NCBI GenBank assembly: GCA_902623735.1
Contig: CACNUU010000003.1
Coordinates: 1 to 64,000, forward strand
Length of the DNA: 64,000 bases
Direction of reading: 5' to 3'
Source of the DNA: an uncultured Pelagibacteraceae bacterium
GTDB lineage: Bacteria; Pseudomonadota; Alphaproteobacteria; Pelagibacterales; Pelagibacteraceae
The position numbers and the translations under genes were made by a program. Positions 43,128 through 56,530 of the stretch are shown here, piece after piece (the stretch's first letter is position 1; each line of letters starts with the position of its first letter). The notes under the pieces are model-generated. The model was not told where the DNA came from, ran no database searches, and worked only from the letters and a program-made list of their open reading frames with translations.

Positions 43128-43496
43128 TTATTTTTGTTTAAAAATTAAACAAATACCATTATTACAATATCTTTTTCCTGTAGGTTGCGGTCCATCATCG
43201 AATATATGTCCATGATGTGCATTACAATTCTTACAATGATATTCTGTTCGCGCATAACCTAATAGGTGATCAGTTTTTGTTTCAAAAACATCTGGTAATG
43301 ATTGAAAAAATGAAGGCCAGCCTGATCCACTTTCATATTTTGTTTTAGAATCAAATAATCTTGTTCCACAATTAGCACAATGGTAACTTCCTTCACGCTT
43401 TTCATTATTTAATTCACTTGTACCAGGTGGCTCTGTTCCATCTTCAAACATAACTAATTGTTGTTCAGGTGTAAGATTTGGATTTTTTTTACTCAT
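43128..43496 (-). CDS. msrB: Peptide-methionine (R)-S-oxide reductase
   Basis: MsrB repairs the R-epimer of methionine sulfoxide in proteins. The 122 residues contain the zinc CxxC pairs (CANCG and CKNCN), GSGWPSF, HHGHIFDDGPQPTGKRYC with the catalytic cysteine, and the aromatic/basic pocket residues. The segment after the catalytic cysteine reads NNGICLIF rather than the common INSAAL-F, a minor variation. It follows the HDAC-like gene by 3 bp and converges on grxC. Confidence 0.94.
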   Translation of the reverse strand: MSKKNPNLTPEQQLVMFEDGTEPPGTSELNNEKREGSYHCANCGTRLFDSKTKYESGSGWPSFFQSLPDVFETKTDHLLGYARTEYHCKNCNAHHGHIFDDGPQPTGKRYCNNGICLIFKQK

Positions 43497-43499
43497 TAA

Positions 43500-44393
43500 T
43501 TATAATAATTTAGCACATGATTGATGCAAAAAAGAGTGTAATTCAACGAGTTTATTTGAGTCTTTATTGTAACCTCCGCCCAAAACACCACAAAGTGGAA
43601 TTCCTTTTGAAAAAAAGTTATTAGTTACAACTTCATCTCTCTCTTTAACACCATCATCTGAAATTTTTAGTTTTCCTAATCTATCATTAAAATGAATATC
43701 TACTCCTGCAATATAAAAAACAAAATCAAAACTTTCTTGATTGAGTTGATTTAAATAAAATTTGAGTATCTTTAAATATTCTTTGTCTTCCATATTACTT
43801 TCAAGCTCTACATCACAGTCGCTAATTGATTTTTTTGCTGGATAATTTGATTTTGAATGCATGCTGAAAGTAAAAACATTTTTATTATCTCTAAATATAT
43901 CTGAATTGCCATTTCCTTGATGAACATCTAAATCTAAAATTAAAATTTTTCCAGCCAATCCTCTGTCTAACAAATATTGAGAGGCTACAGCTACGTCATT
44001 AAAAACACAGTAGCCTGCCCCACCATTATAATTTGCATGATGACTCCCTCCTGCCGTATTACAAGCTACTCCGTTTTTAATCGCCAACTTTGAGGCCAAT
44101 ACTGTGCCCCCAGTTGCAATCAAAGATCTATTAACCACACTATCAACCAATGGAAACCCTATTTTTTTAATTTCATTTTCATTTAAGGTTTTATTTATAA
44201 TATTTTTAATGTAATTCTCAGAATGTGCTCTTTTTAAAGTTTCTTCAGAACAAGGGTATGGTTTATGGAATTTACTTACTATCTTTTTTTTAATTAGATA
44301 ATTTGCAAGATCACCAAATTTATTTATTGGAAATTTATGATCATCGCCTATTTTGGCAAAATAATCCTCGTGATTTACGACTGATAATTCCAT
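43500..44393 (-). CDS. Histone-deacetylase-family hydrolase
   Basis: This 297-residue zinc hydrolase is of the arginase/deacetylase superfamily. Bacterial members deacetylate acetylpolyamines, acetoin-related or other small amides. Visible active-site segments are GGSHHANYNGGAGYCVFND (His-His pair), ILDLDVHQGNGN (metal Asp-His) and AGVDIHFNDRLG (second metal Asp). It lies 2 bp after the hydroxyacid dehydrogenase gene. The short HDAC form without extensions is common in marine bacteria; the substrate is unknown, with acetylated polyamines a reasonable guess given the polyamine-type genes elsewhere in the window. Confidence 0.85.
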   Translation of the reverse strand: MELSVVNHEDYFAKIGDDHKFPINKFGDLANYLIKKKIVSKFHKPYPCSEETLKRAHSENYIKNIINKTLNENEIKKIGFPLVDSVVNRSLIATGGTVLASKLAIKNGVACNTAGGSHHANYNGGAGYCVFNDVAVASQYLLDRGLAGKILILDLDVHQGNGNSDIFRDNKNVFTFSMHSKSNYPAKKSISDCDVELESNMEDKEYLKILKFYLNQLNQESFDFVFYIAGVDIHFNDRLGKLKISDDGVKERDEVVTNNFFSKGIPLCGVLGGGYNKDSNKLVELHSFLHQSCAKLL

Positions 44394-44395
44394 TA

Positions 44396-45346
44396 TTATT
44401 CAATAACTCGAATAGGTTTGCCATTCACACAGGCCTCAAGCGACTCAATCATTTGACTATAATAGATATGATAATTTTCGGCAGTCACATATCCGATGTG
44501 TGGTGTTAATAATGCATTAGGTAAAAATCTTAATTTGTTATTTTCAGGCAATGGCTCTTTATCATAAACATCTAGACCGGCTCCTGCAATTTCATTTGTT
44601 GATAATGCAACTATTAAATCATCTTCATTAATTATAGGTCCTCTGGATGTGTTTATAAGAAAAGCAGTTTTTTTCATTTTATCCATTTCTTTTAAGGTAA
44701 TACAATTTTTATATCTATCTCCGCCTTGAACATGGATAGAAAGAAAATCTGAGTTTTTTATTAGATCTTCTTTGCTGCAAGGCAAAACATCTAATTCTTT
44801 GCAAGTATCTAAGTTCAAATTTTCACTCCACGCCATAACTTGCATTCCAAATGCTTTTCCAATTTTTGCTACTTGAGAACCAACTTTGCCTAAACCAATA
44901 AGTCCAAGAATTTTTCCTTTCAACTCTACTCCAACAGAAGTTTGCCAGTAACCTTGATACATATTATCTATCTCTTCTTTTAGATTTCTTGCCAAACCAA
45001 GGATTAACGCCCAAGTCAATTCAGGAGTTGGGTTTATGTTGCTATCGGTACCACTTACAATTATTTTTCTTTTTTTTGCAGCATTTAGGTCAATTGACTT
45101 ATTTCTCAATCCACTTGTGATTATGAATTTTAGTTTAGTTAAATTTTCTATTAAATTTTTTGTTATTGGTGTTCTTTCTCTCATAATTAATAAAGCTTCA
45201 AATTCTGCTAACTTATCTAATGCATCGGCCTCATCCTCGAATGGCTCACTAAAAATTTTAATTTCATATTTTCCAGACAATTTTTCTAAATCAACAAATT
45301 GTTGAGAAACATTTTGATAATCGTCTAATATAGCTACTTTAAGCAT
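44396..45346 (-). CDS. D-isomer-specific 2-hydroxyacid dehydrogenase
   Basis: This 316-residue NAD(P)-dependent enzyme interconverts a 2-oxo acid and a D-2-hydroxy acid. The nucleotide site GLIGLGKVGSQVAKIGKAFG, the catalytic arginine in INTSRGPIINE, the glutamate in DVYDKEPLPE and the histidine in LLTPHIGYVT are all present. It overlaps the EamA-type gene upstream by 8 bp. The product of the DadA-like oxidase two genes upstream (a 2-oxo acid) could be its substrate. Glyoxylate or phosphoglycerate reductase activity is also possible. Confidence 0.88.
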   Translation of the reverse strand: MLKVAILDDYQNVSQQFVDLEKLSGKYEIKIFSEPFEDEADALDKLAEFEALLIMRERTPITKNLIENLTKLKFIITSGLRNKSIDLNAAKKRKIIVSGTDSNINPTPELTWALILGLARNLKEEIDNMYQGYWQTSVGVELKGKILGLIGLGKVGSQVAKIGKAFGMQVMAWSENLNLDTCKELDVLPCSKEDLIKNSDFLSIHVQGGDRYKNCITLKEMDKMKKTAFLINTSRGPIINEDDLIVALSTNEIAGAGLDVYDKEPLPENNKLRFLPNALLTPHIGYVTAENYHIYYSQMIESLEACVNGKPIRVIE

Positions 45347-46232
45347 TTTTAATTTCCTTATTTGACAAAAATAGACCTAATATAATTAAAATTGCACCAA
45401 TCAAATGAAAAAATTGAAATTGCTCATTATAAAAAAATATTGCCATTATCGTGCTAAATAAAGGTATTAATGATAAGAAAATTCCTGCTCTATTTGCTCC
45501 TATAATAGAAACTGCTCCCGCCCAACAATAATATGATCCTATACTTGGAAATAAAGCTAAAAAAATTAAAATGTATAATAAATTTAAATTCAAATCTATT
45601 CTTTGTCCTTGTGAAAATTCATACAAAAACTGAGGTAAAATAAAAATTAAACCTAAAGTGCACAAAATGTGAACTAAAGTGAGAAGTGGTAATGTAAATT
45701 TCTTTTTTTTAAGAAAAGAAGAATACAAACCCCAGCTAATTACACCACCTATCATAATTAAATCGCCTTTGTTGAAATTTAGAGAAAGAATAATCTCTAA
45801 ATTAAGTTTTGTAATAATTGATAAAATACCTAATACAGAAATTATTAATCCTAAAATTTGATACTTATTAGTCTTCTCAATCTTGAATAAAAAACATAAT
45901 AAAATTATGATGGCAGGAATTGCGGTGTTAAATAAAGAAGCGTTTATTACTTGAGTGTGTACTAATGACAAATAAGTAAATGAATTAAATAAACCAACAC
46001 TTGTCAAAGCTAAAAAAAATAGAAGAGGTAAATTACTTAAAATTATATCTTTGCTCTTTATTATTTCTCTATAAGTAAAAGGTAGGAGTATTAACCAGAC
46101 TAAAGACCATCTAAAAAAAACTAAAGACATAGGAGGAATGTTTGAAAAAAAAGCAAATTTTCCTACCATGAAATTGCCTGCCCAAAATAATGTTGCACAT
46201 ACCAACATTATGTATGCCTTGGTATTTTGCAT
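45339..46232 (-). CDS. EamA/DMT family permease
   Basis: This 297-residue membrane protein has ten hydrophobic segments and two EamA repeats. ATLFWAGNFMVGKFAF near the N-terminus is typical of the family, and the second repeat starts at GVISWGLYSSFLKKKKF. It lies 3 bp after the DadA-like gene and overlaps the hydroxyacid dehydrogenase gene by 8 bp. Export of an amino acid or its oxo/hydroxy acid would suit the neighbours, but direction and substrate are not known. Confidence 0.86.
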   Translation of the reverse strand: MQNTKAYIMLVCATLFWAGNFMVGKFAFFSNIPPMSLVFFRWSLVWLILLPFTYREIIKSKDIILSNLPLLFFLALTSVGLFNSFTYLSLVHTQVINASLFNTAIPAIIILLCFLFKIEKTNKYQILGLIISVLGILSIITKLNLEIILSLNFNKGDLIMIGGVISWGLYSSFLKKKKFTLPLLTLVHILCTLGLIFILPQFLYEFSQGQRIDLNLNLLYILIFLALFPSIGSYYCWAGAVSIIGANRAGIFLSLIPLFSTIMAIFFYNEQFQFFHLIGAILIILGLFLSNKEIKNA

Positions 46233-46235
46233 AAA

Positions 46236-47477
46236 CTAATTAAATCTTAATGAGCTATATGGAGTTAAATTTAAATTCGTATTTTCTTTAGCTATCATTC
46301 CTGAAACAATCTTTCCAGAAATTGGACCCAATGTCCATCCTAAATGATGATGACCGAAACAATAAAAGACATTTTTATGATTTTTAGACGGGCCAATTAC
46401 CGGTAAAAAGTCTGGGAGTGTTGGTCTAAACCCAAGCCATTCATCTTCGTGCTCAGGAAGATCCCCTAACATGTATTTAGCGTTATTAATTAAATTTTTA
46501 ATTCTTGATTTGGAAAGAGGATTATCCAATCCTCCAAATTCAACAGTGCCTACAACTCTCAGGCCTTGCTCCATTGGTGATATGCCAAAGCCTCTATTCG
46601 AAAAAATTACCGGTCTATTCAAAAGATGATCGCAATCTTTGAAATGAACATGATATCCTCTCTCTGTTTCAAGAGGAATTTTTTCACCTAAGTTATCGGT
46701 TAATTTCTTTGAAAAAGCCCCGCATGCAATAATAACTTTATCAAAAGTAAATTTTTTTTCTTCAGTTACAAAAATTGGCTTTTCAGAGTCAAAATTTATA
46801 TCTTTAATATTCTTTTTTTCAAATTTACCACCTTTATTTAAGAAAAGTTCAAAAAATTTTATTAATATCTTTTTTGGGTTTCTAGCATGTCTAGCATAAG
46901 GGTAATAAACTCCTCCATGATAAAATGGTTTGATATTTGGTTCAAGGTCATGAATTTCTTTTGTATTTACTAACTGTTGTTTTACTCCAAGCTCTTCTCT
47001 AACTTTAATTTCTAATTCTCTACTCTTTAAATCTTTATTGTTCCAGATGTATAAAATTCCTTTATTTTCAACTAAACCATCTAAATTTATTTCATCAAAA
47101 AGTTCATCATAAGCTGGTAAAGCTAAATCAAGAATTTGATGCATATTCCTTGCTGTGTGCATCATTTTATTTTTTGTAGTGTTTAAAATAAATTTTATAA
47201 ACCATGGAATCATCTTTGGCACATAATTCCATTTTAGAGCTAAAGGACCTGTTGAACTCATTAACATTGCAGGTACATCGGCAAGAATATCAGTTCTATT
47301 TAAAGATAATGATGCATATGGAGAAAAATGGCCTGCATTTCCATATGATGCTACAGGACTCCCAGGCTCATCTCGATCAAAAATTGTAACCTCAAAACCT
47401 TTTTTTTGTAAAAAAAGTGCATTGGAAATACCTTGAATACCTGCACCTACTATTCCCACTTTTAATTTTTCACTCAT
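46236..47477 (-). CDS. dadA: DadA-like FAD-dependent D-amino-acid dehydrogenase
   Basis: This flavoprotein of about 413 residues oxidises amino or imino acids to 2-oxo acids. The FAD-binding motif GIVGAGIQGISNALFLQKKG opens the protein; VGTVEFGG, WLGFRPTLPDFLPVIGPS and GHHHLGWTLGPISGK near the C-terminus are DadA-like. The frame is open from a TTG at 47492, but the ATG at 47477 is chosen: TATAAA at 47489-47484 ends 6 bp before it. The gene heads a run with EamA, hydroxyacid dehydrogenase, HDAC-like and msrB genes. D-amino-acid substrate is assumed from similarity; glycine or proline-type oxidases are alternatives. Confidence 0.82.
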   Translation of the reverse strand: MSEKLKVGIVGAGIQGISNALFLQKKGFEVTIFDRDEPGSPVASYGNAGHFSPYASLSLNRTDILADVPAMLMSSTGPLALKWNYVPKMIPWFIKFILNTTKNKMMHTARNMHQILDLALPAYDELFDEINLDGLVENKGILYIWNNKDLKSRELEIKVREELGVKQQLVNTKEIHDLEPNIKPFYHGGVYYPYARHARNPKKILIKFFELFLNKGGKFEKKNIKDINFDSEKPIFVTEEKKFTFDKVIIACGAFSKKLTDNLGEKIPLETERGYHVHFKDCDHLLNRPVIFSNRGFGISPMEQGLRVVGTVEFGGLDNPLSKSRIKNLINNAKYMLGDLPEHEDEWLGFRPTLPDFLPVIGPSKNHKNVFYCFGHHHLGWTLGPISGKIVSGMIAKENTNLNLTPYSSLRFN

Positions 47478-47483
47478 AAAAAT

Positions 47484-47489
47484 TTTATA
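47484..47489 (-). promoter_or_regulatory. -10 box of dadA-like gene (leaderless type)
   Basis: TATAAA on the minus strand is separated from the ATG at 47477 by exactly 6 bp, so transcription should start at the start codon. No convincing -35 box is visible. Confidence 0.45.
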
Positions 47490-47527
47490 CAATTAAAATC
47501 TAAAATAATTTAAGCGACAAATTATAC

Positions 47528-48655
47528 TTAAGCAATCGACTGCTGATTATGCACTTTGGCACTCATCACTATGCCAAAACCTGTCATAGTAGCCAACATT
47601 GAGGAGCCGCCATAAGACATAATTGGTAAAGGAGAACCAACTATAGGTAGTAAACCGAGCACCATACTCATATTAATTGTTATAAAAACAAAAATTGCAG
47701 CTCCAAAGCTATAACAAAAAATTTTAGCAAAATAACTTCTTGAACTAGCTCCTATTGCAACAATTCGGTAAATTATGATTGCATATATGATTAACAGTAA
47801 TGCAGAACCAACAAAACCAAATTCCTCAGAGAAAAGAGTGAAAATAAAATCAGTATGTTTTTCTGGTAAAAATTCTAAATAACTTTGAGTTCCTTTTAAA
47901 AATCCTTTTCCAAAAAATCCACCAGATCCTACGGCTATTTTAGATTGAATAATTTGATAACCTGCTCCTAAAGGATCTTTGTCAGGATTTAAAAAAGTTA
48001 ACACTCTTAATTTTTGATATGGTTTTAAAAATGCAATAATAAAGGGTAAAGAAATTAAAAAACCAAGCATAGTGTAAATAAAATATTTGTGATTTATGCC
48101 TGCAAACCAGAGTACAGCAATTCCACTAACTGCAATTAACAAAGATGTTCCCAAATCTGGCTGGACTATTACAAGGCCCATGGGTAGTAATATTATAACT
48201 AAAGAAGTTAAAATTGTGTAAATAGAATTTACATTTTCTAATCTCATCCGATGAAAGTACTTAGCTAGACATAGAATTATGAAAATTTTCATTAATTCAG
48301 AGGGTTGTAAATTGATAAAGTATAAATTTATCCATCTTTGTGAACCAGATGAAGTAATTCCAAATAAATATGTCCAAACTAAAAGGCCTATTATCATTAA
48401 ATAAGATACATAACCAATTAAGAACCAGTATTTAATATTAATAAAAGAAAAAATAAGCATCATAACAGTAAACACAATTAATTTTGTAAAATGACTTTTG
48501 GTATGAAATAAAATTTTTCCACCATCTGTAGAATACATGGTAGCGAGGCTGATAAAACCAAGCAATAGAATACATACTAATAAAATGTAATCAAAATTCT
48601 TAAATTTTTGAAAAAAATTAAAACTACTTGTGGTAAATCTTCTATGTTGATACAT
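47528..48655 (-). CDS. rodA: Rod-shape glycosyltransferase RodA
   Basis: This SEDS-family peptidoglycan polymerase of the elongation complex has 375 residues and about ten membrane segments. Family signatures are FLPEKHTDFIFTLFSEEFGF (with the functional aspartate) and the C-terminal GLLPIVGSPLPIMSYGGSSM. It starts directly after the PBP2 gene, its transpeptidase partner, and is the last gene of the leuA-mreBCD-mrdA-rodA run. Confidence 0.96.
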   Translation of the reverse strand: MYQHRRFTTSSFNFFQKFKNFDYILLVCILLLGFISLATMYSTDGGKILFHTKSHFTKLIVFTVMMLIFSFINIKYWFLIGYVSYLMIIGLLVWTYLFGITSSGSQRWINLYFINLQPSELMKIFIILCLAKYFHRMRLENVNSIYTILTSLVIILLPMGLVIVQPDLGTSLLIAVSGIAVLWFAGINHKYFIYTMLGFLISLPFIIAFLKPYQKLRVLTFLNPDKDPLGAGYQIIQSKIAVGSGGFFGKGFLKGTQSYLEFLPEKHTDFIFTLFSEEFGFVGSALLLIIYAIIIYRIVAIGASSRSYFAKIFCYSFGAAIFVFITINMSMVLGLLPIVGSPLPIMSYGGSSMLATMTGFGIVMSAKVHNQQSIA

Positions 48656-50530
48656 TTAAACCTCTAAATACTTTTTATTATCCATTGATTGTCTTAATTT
48701 ATGTCTATCAATAATTAGTTTAAAAAGTTTTTTTGCCATAGGTGCTGCCGTGGTGCTTCCATTTCCTCCATGTTCAATTAAAATACTAAGCGCATATCTT
48801 GGATTTCTATATGGACCAAAAGCAATGTACAAGGCGTGATCTCTTTGCTCGTATGGTATTTCAAAAGTTTTTAGATCAAGTTCTCTTTCCTGTTCTGTTA
48901 TTTTTTTTACTTGAGCAGTTCCAGTTTTACCAGCAAATTGGTATTTGAGATCATCAATTCTTGAACGATAAGAGGTTCCCATAACTTCATTAGTTGAACC
49001 AAACATTGCATCCTGAACTATTTCTATATGTTTTGGGTTTTCAAATAATGGAGTAAATTTATCATCTGGTTGATTTTTCTTATCTCCATCAACGACAATG
49101 TGAGGGTAAATTTTATAGCCTCCGTTTGCGATTTGAGCTGTCATTAAACATAATTGAATTGGAGTTGTTTGAATATAACCTTGTCCAATACCAGTAATCA
49201 TTGTCTCACCTAATAGCCAGCCCTTACCGAGTGCATTCTTTTTCCACTCAGTATTTGGAATTAATCCTTTTTTCTCAATACCAAATAATTCACCAAAAAC
49301 TTTTTCTCCTAAACCAAATTTTTTAGCTGTGGCACTTAATTTATCAACTCCTAATTTACGAGCGATTTCGTAAAAATATGTATCGCAAGATTGCTTCATG
49401 GCATTTCTTAGACTTACAAATCCATGACCCTTTTTCTTCCAACAATGATAGGTTTGTCCATACATCTCTGTTTTGCCAGTACATTTAACTGTAAAATTAG
49501 TATTTATTATCCCATTTTCCAAGGCAGATAAGGCAACGATAGGTTTAATAGTTGAGCCTGGTGAATAATTTCCTTGTAAAGTTTTATTAACTAATGGTTT
49601 CATTGGATCATTTCGAATTAATTGCCAATCATCCTGACTTATGCCAAAAACAAATAGATTTGGATCAAAAGAAGGAGAAGATTGCATAGCAACTATTGCA
49701 CCAGTATAAATATCCATAACACAAATTGATCCGGCTTTATCCTCAAGTAATTTGTTAGCTAGCATTTGCACTTCTGTATCAATAGTTAGTCTTAACGTTT
49801 TGCCCTTTTCTCCTTTTTGAAACTCTAATTGACTTATTCTTCTACCGTAAGCATTGACTTCATATCTTTCTATATCATTGCTACCAATCAATTTTTCTTC
49901 AAATGATTTTTCCAAACCGACTTTTCCCACTTTCAATCCAGGCACAAAATTCTTTTTAATTGCCTCAGTATTTTCTATATCATTTTCATTTGCTTGACTT
50001 ACATATCCAACTAAATGAGTAAAATTTTCTTTATATGGGTAACTTCTAGAAATTGATATAACTGGTTTTACTCCATTTAAATCATACAAATGATTATTGA
50101 TTTTAGAGAATTTTTGCCAGCTTAAGTTATCAGAGACAATTAAAGTTTCCCAAGGCTTTATTTCATTTTTCTTTTTTAAGACTTTTTTAAATTCTTTATC
50201 TGATAGCTCCAATAGATCTTTAAGCCTATAAATTACATACCTAAAATCCTCAACTTGCTCTGGAATAACATGTAATTGATAAGCCTCAAAATTTCCAGCA
50301 ATTACATTTCCAAAATAATCATGAAATTCCCCTCTCACAGGCGCTAGTTTCCATTCTCTAATTCTATTTTTATCTGAAAGAGTAAGATATTTTTTGTTCT
50401 CTTTTACTTGTAAAAAAAATAGTCGACTTATAATTCCTACCATTATGAAGAACTTTAAAGATCCCGTAATAAACATTCTTCTATTAATAGAATTAAGTTT
50501 TTTTACATTATCACTTGATGAGTTAATCAT
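48656..50530 (-). CDS. mrdA: Penicillin-binding protein 2
   Basis: This class B transpeptidase cross-links peptidoglycan during side-wall growth. The 624 residues have one N-terminal membrane segment (about 23-41), a dimer domain and a transpeptidase domain. The three active-site motifs are visible: SPGSTIKP (STIK), QSCDTYF (SCD) and GKTGTAQ. It overlaps mreD by 8 bp and is followed immediately by rodA. Length and order are normal for the family. Confidence 0.96.
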   Translation of the reverse strand: MINSSSDNVKKLNSINRRMFITGSLKFFIMVGIISRLFFLQVKENKKYLTLSDKNRIREWKLAPVRGEFHDYFGNVIAGNFEAYQLHVIPEQVEDFRYVIYRLKDLLELSDKEFKKVLKKKNEIKPWETLIVSDNLSWQKFSKINNHLYDLNGVKPVISISRSYPYKENFTHLVGYVSQANENDIENTEAIKKNFVPGLKVGKVGLEKSFEEKLIGSNDIERYEVNAYGRRISQLEFQKGEKGKTLRLTIDTEVQMLANKLLEDKAGSICVMDIYTGAIVAMQSSPSFDPNLFVFGISQDDWQLIRNDPMKPLVNKTLQGNYSPGSTIKPIVALSALENGIINTNFTVKCTGKTEMYGQTYHCWKKKGHGFVSLRNAMKQSCDTYFYEIARKLGVDKLSATAKKFGLGEKVFGELFGIEKKGLIPNTEWKKNALGKGWLLGETMITGIGQGYIQTTPIQLCLMTAQIANGGYKIYPHIVVDGDKKNQPDDKFTPLFENPKHIEIVQDAMFGSTNEVMGTSYRSRIDDLKYQFAGKTGTAQVKKITEQERELDLKTFEIPYEQRDHALYIAFGPYRNPRYALSILIEHGGNGSTTAAPMAKKLFKLIIDRHKLRQSMDNKKYLEV

Positions 50531-51029
50531 TTAAGCCCTTAATATAATATTTAAAAATATTGACAAAAATTATATAGAATAAAAACGTAAAGAAAGTATT
50601 CACGAGATAATCCATCAAAATTAAATTATATGAAAAAAATAAAGTTAAAATTGAATAAGTGATCGAATTAATCAAACTTATAATAAAAAGAAAATAAAAC
50701 CAGTCTTTTATTTGATTTGGTCTAATTGTAATATTTCTAAAGTATGAAGTTGCAATACAAATTAACATGTATGATAGACTGCTAATACCTAGGGGTAAAC
50801 CAACTACTGTGTCATTAATTAGACCAGCTAGGAAAACTAAGAGATAATCAAAATTTTTAATTTCTTTAATTGTAAAGTAAAAAATTAATATAAATGGAAA
50901 ATTAAAAGCAAAATATTCAAGATTTAGATAATTAAAATCAAATTCATTTAATACAGAAATAAAAAGAATAATTACAGGCAAGTATGAATAAACTTTATAA
51001 TAAAATCCTCTAGTTTTAAGATTAGTCAT
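50523..51029 (-). CDS. mreD: Rod-shape-determining protein MreD
   Basis: This 168-residue membrane protein has five to six hydrophobic segments, the small partner in the Mre elongation complex. Sequence conservation in MreD is weak; AGLINDTVVGLPLGISSLSY is the recognisable core. The call is secured by its position between mreC and mrdA, with 8 bp overlaps on both sides. Confidence 0.88.
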   Translation of the reverse strand: MTNLKTRGFYYKVYSYLPVIILFISVLNEFDFNYLNLEYFAFNFPFILIFYFTIKEIKNFDYLLVFLAGLINDTVVGLPLGISSLSYMLICIATSYFRNITIRPNQIKDWFYFLFIISLINSITYSILTLFFSYNLILMDYLVNTFFTFLFYIIFVNIFKYYIKGLND

Positions 51030-52242
51030 TTTTTTTACCTTTGTTTAAAATACATTTTTTGTATTCTGGCGTTCCAACTTCAAAACCAGTGCTGAATAAC
51101 TTTCTTGATTGACATTTTCGACTATAAATTAAGTTTAATCTTAAAAATTCTAATTCATCAGTATCAATATTAAATTGTTTGATTTTCTCTTTTTGAATTT
51201 CATTTTCATTTTCAAAACTAATCAACCTGTTGTTTAAATCATTAATTTGAGACTTTAAACTTTCATTTTCGTTCTTAAATTTTAAATTACTTTGTTCAAT
51301 AATTGCTAATTCGTCCTCTAATATTTTAAGTTTTGCATCTATTGGTGTTTTTTGATTACTAGATATTTCTTGATCTGTTTTTTTAATATCTGTTTTTGTA
51401 ATTATCTCAGCAAACACATATTTAAGTTGAGAAAAATCACTGTAAAAGTCTACTAGATAACTTTTTAAATCATCATTTTCGACTATTTTAACTTTCCCTA
51501 TTGGTATCCCACTTTTGAAAATGGCCCCAGTTCCCGATGTATACACAATACTTTTGTCAGTGAAATTATCAAGAACACCGTCTTTGATATATTTGATCGT
51601 CGCCGAAGTATCTCCACTTCCAGTGATTATGGCTTGAATATTTTGTGGTGCAATTGTTACTGGAACATTAGAGTTTAAATCTGATAGCAATAAAACCCTT
51701 GAAGTTTTATAATTTACTTCAATTACTCTTCCAACTAAATATGACTGGTCATATATATTGGTCCCTATTACTATATTATCCTTGCTTCCTTTATTTATAA
51801 TTATACTTTTTAAAAATGGACTATCATGATCTACTATGATTTTAGCTAATATCTTGTCAGAACTAGAAACATAATCATTTATCAATTCTTTTAATTCTTT
51901 ATTTTCATATTGAGTAATTTCACTAAAAATATTTTTTGATTTCAAATCACTTAGTTCATCTTTTTTTTTTTTATAATCTTTAAAAAATGTTGTGTAGTCA
52001 CTTATTTCAATAAACGTATCTTTAAGAAAATTTTCTGGTATAGAAACTACAAAAGATGACCTATAAACTATTTCATTAATTCCTATTTTTAAATACTTTA
52101 TCGCTTTGAGCTCTAAGCTAGATAAAATTATAATAGCAATTGAAATAGATACTAGTGTCAACAATGAAAATTTTTGCTGAGTGCTCTTCTTTAAAAAAGC
52201 AGAACGAATTGCTATAATAAAATCATCTCTGCTAGAGGCCAT
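51022..52242 (-). CDS. mreC: Cell-shape protein MreC with extra C-terminal coiled coil
   Basis: MreC is a periplasmic scaffold of the elongation machinery. The membrane helix lies near residues 25-42, a short coil at 85-125, and the beta-domain core at about 130-280 (VDHDSPFLKSIIINKGSKDN, LLSDLNSNVPVTI, TSGTGAIFKSGIPIGKV). At 406 residues it is about 100 longer than a typical MreC. The surplus is a second strongly heptad-like stretch at about residues 303-356 plus a basic tail with two cysteines (KCQSRK, KKCILNKGKK). It follows mreB by 5 bp. Confidence 0.92.
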   Translation of the reverse strand: MASSRDDFIIAIRSAFLKKSTQQKFSLLTLVSISIAIIILSSLELKAIKYLKIGINEIVYRSSFVVSIPENFLKDTFIEISDYTTFFKDYKKKKDELSDLKSKNIFSEITQYENKELKELINDYVSSSDKILAKIIVDHDSPFLKSIIINKGSKDNIVIGTNIYDQSYLVGRVIEVNYKTSRVLLLSDLNSNVPVTIAPQNIQAIITGSGDTSATIKYIKDGVLDNFTDKSIVYTSGTGAIFKSGIPIGKVKIVENDDLKSYLVDFYSDFSQLKYVFAEIITKTDIKKTDQEISSNQKTPIDAKLKILEDELAIIEQSNLKFKNENESLKSQINDLNNRLISFENENEIQKEKIKQFNIDTDELEFLRLNLIYSRKCQSRKLFSTGFEVGTPEYKKCILNKGKKND

Positions 52243-52247
52243 GACTT

Positions 52248-54859
<2,612 letters not shown>

Positions 54860-54873
54860 AATTTAATTTCTTG

Positions 54874-54901
54874 AATATACAGCCTCTAGTGTAGATTGCA
54901 A
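54874..54901 (-). promoter_or_regulatory. Promoter of leuA
   Basis: On the minus strand TTGCAA (54901-54896) and TATATT (54879-54874) are 16 bp apart. The -10 box ends 14 bp before the leuA ATG, leaving a leader of only about 7 bases without a ribosome-binding site. Confidence 0.6.
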
Positions 54902-54939
54902 AATAAAATGGCAGTTTCGGCCCAATATGAATATGAATT

Positions 54940-56528
<1,589 letters not shown>

Positions 56529-56530
56529 CT

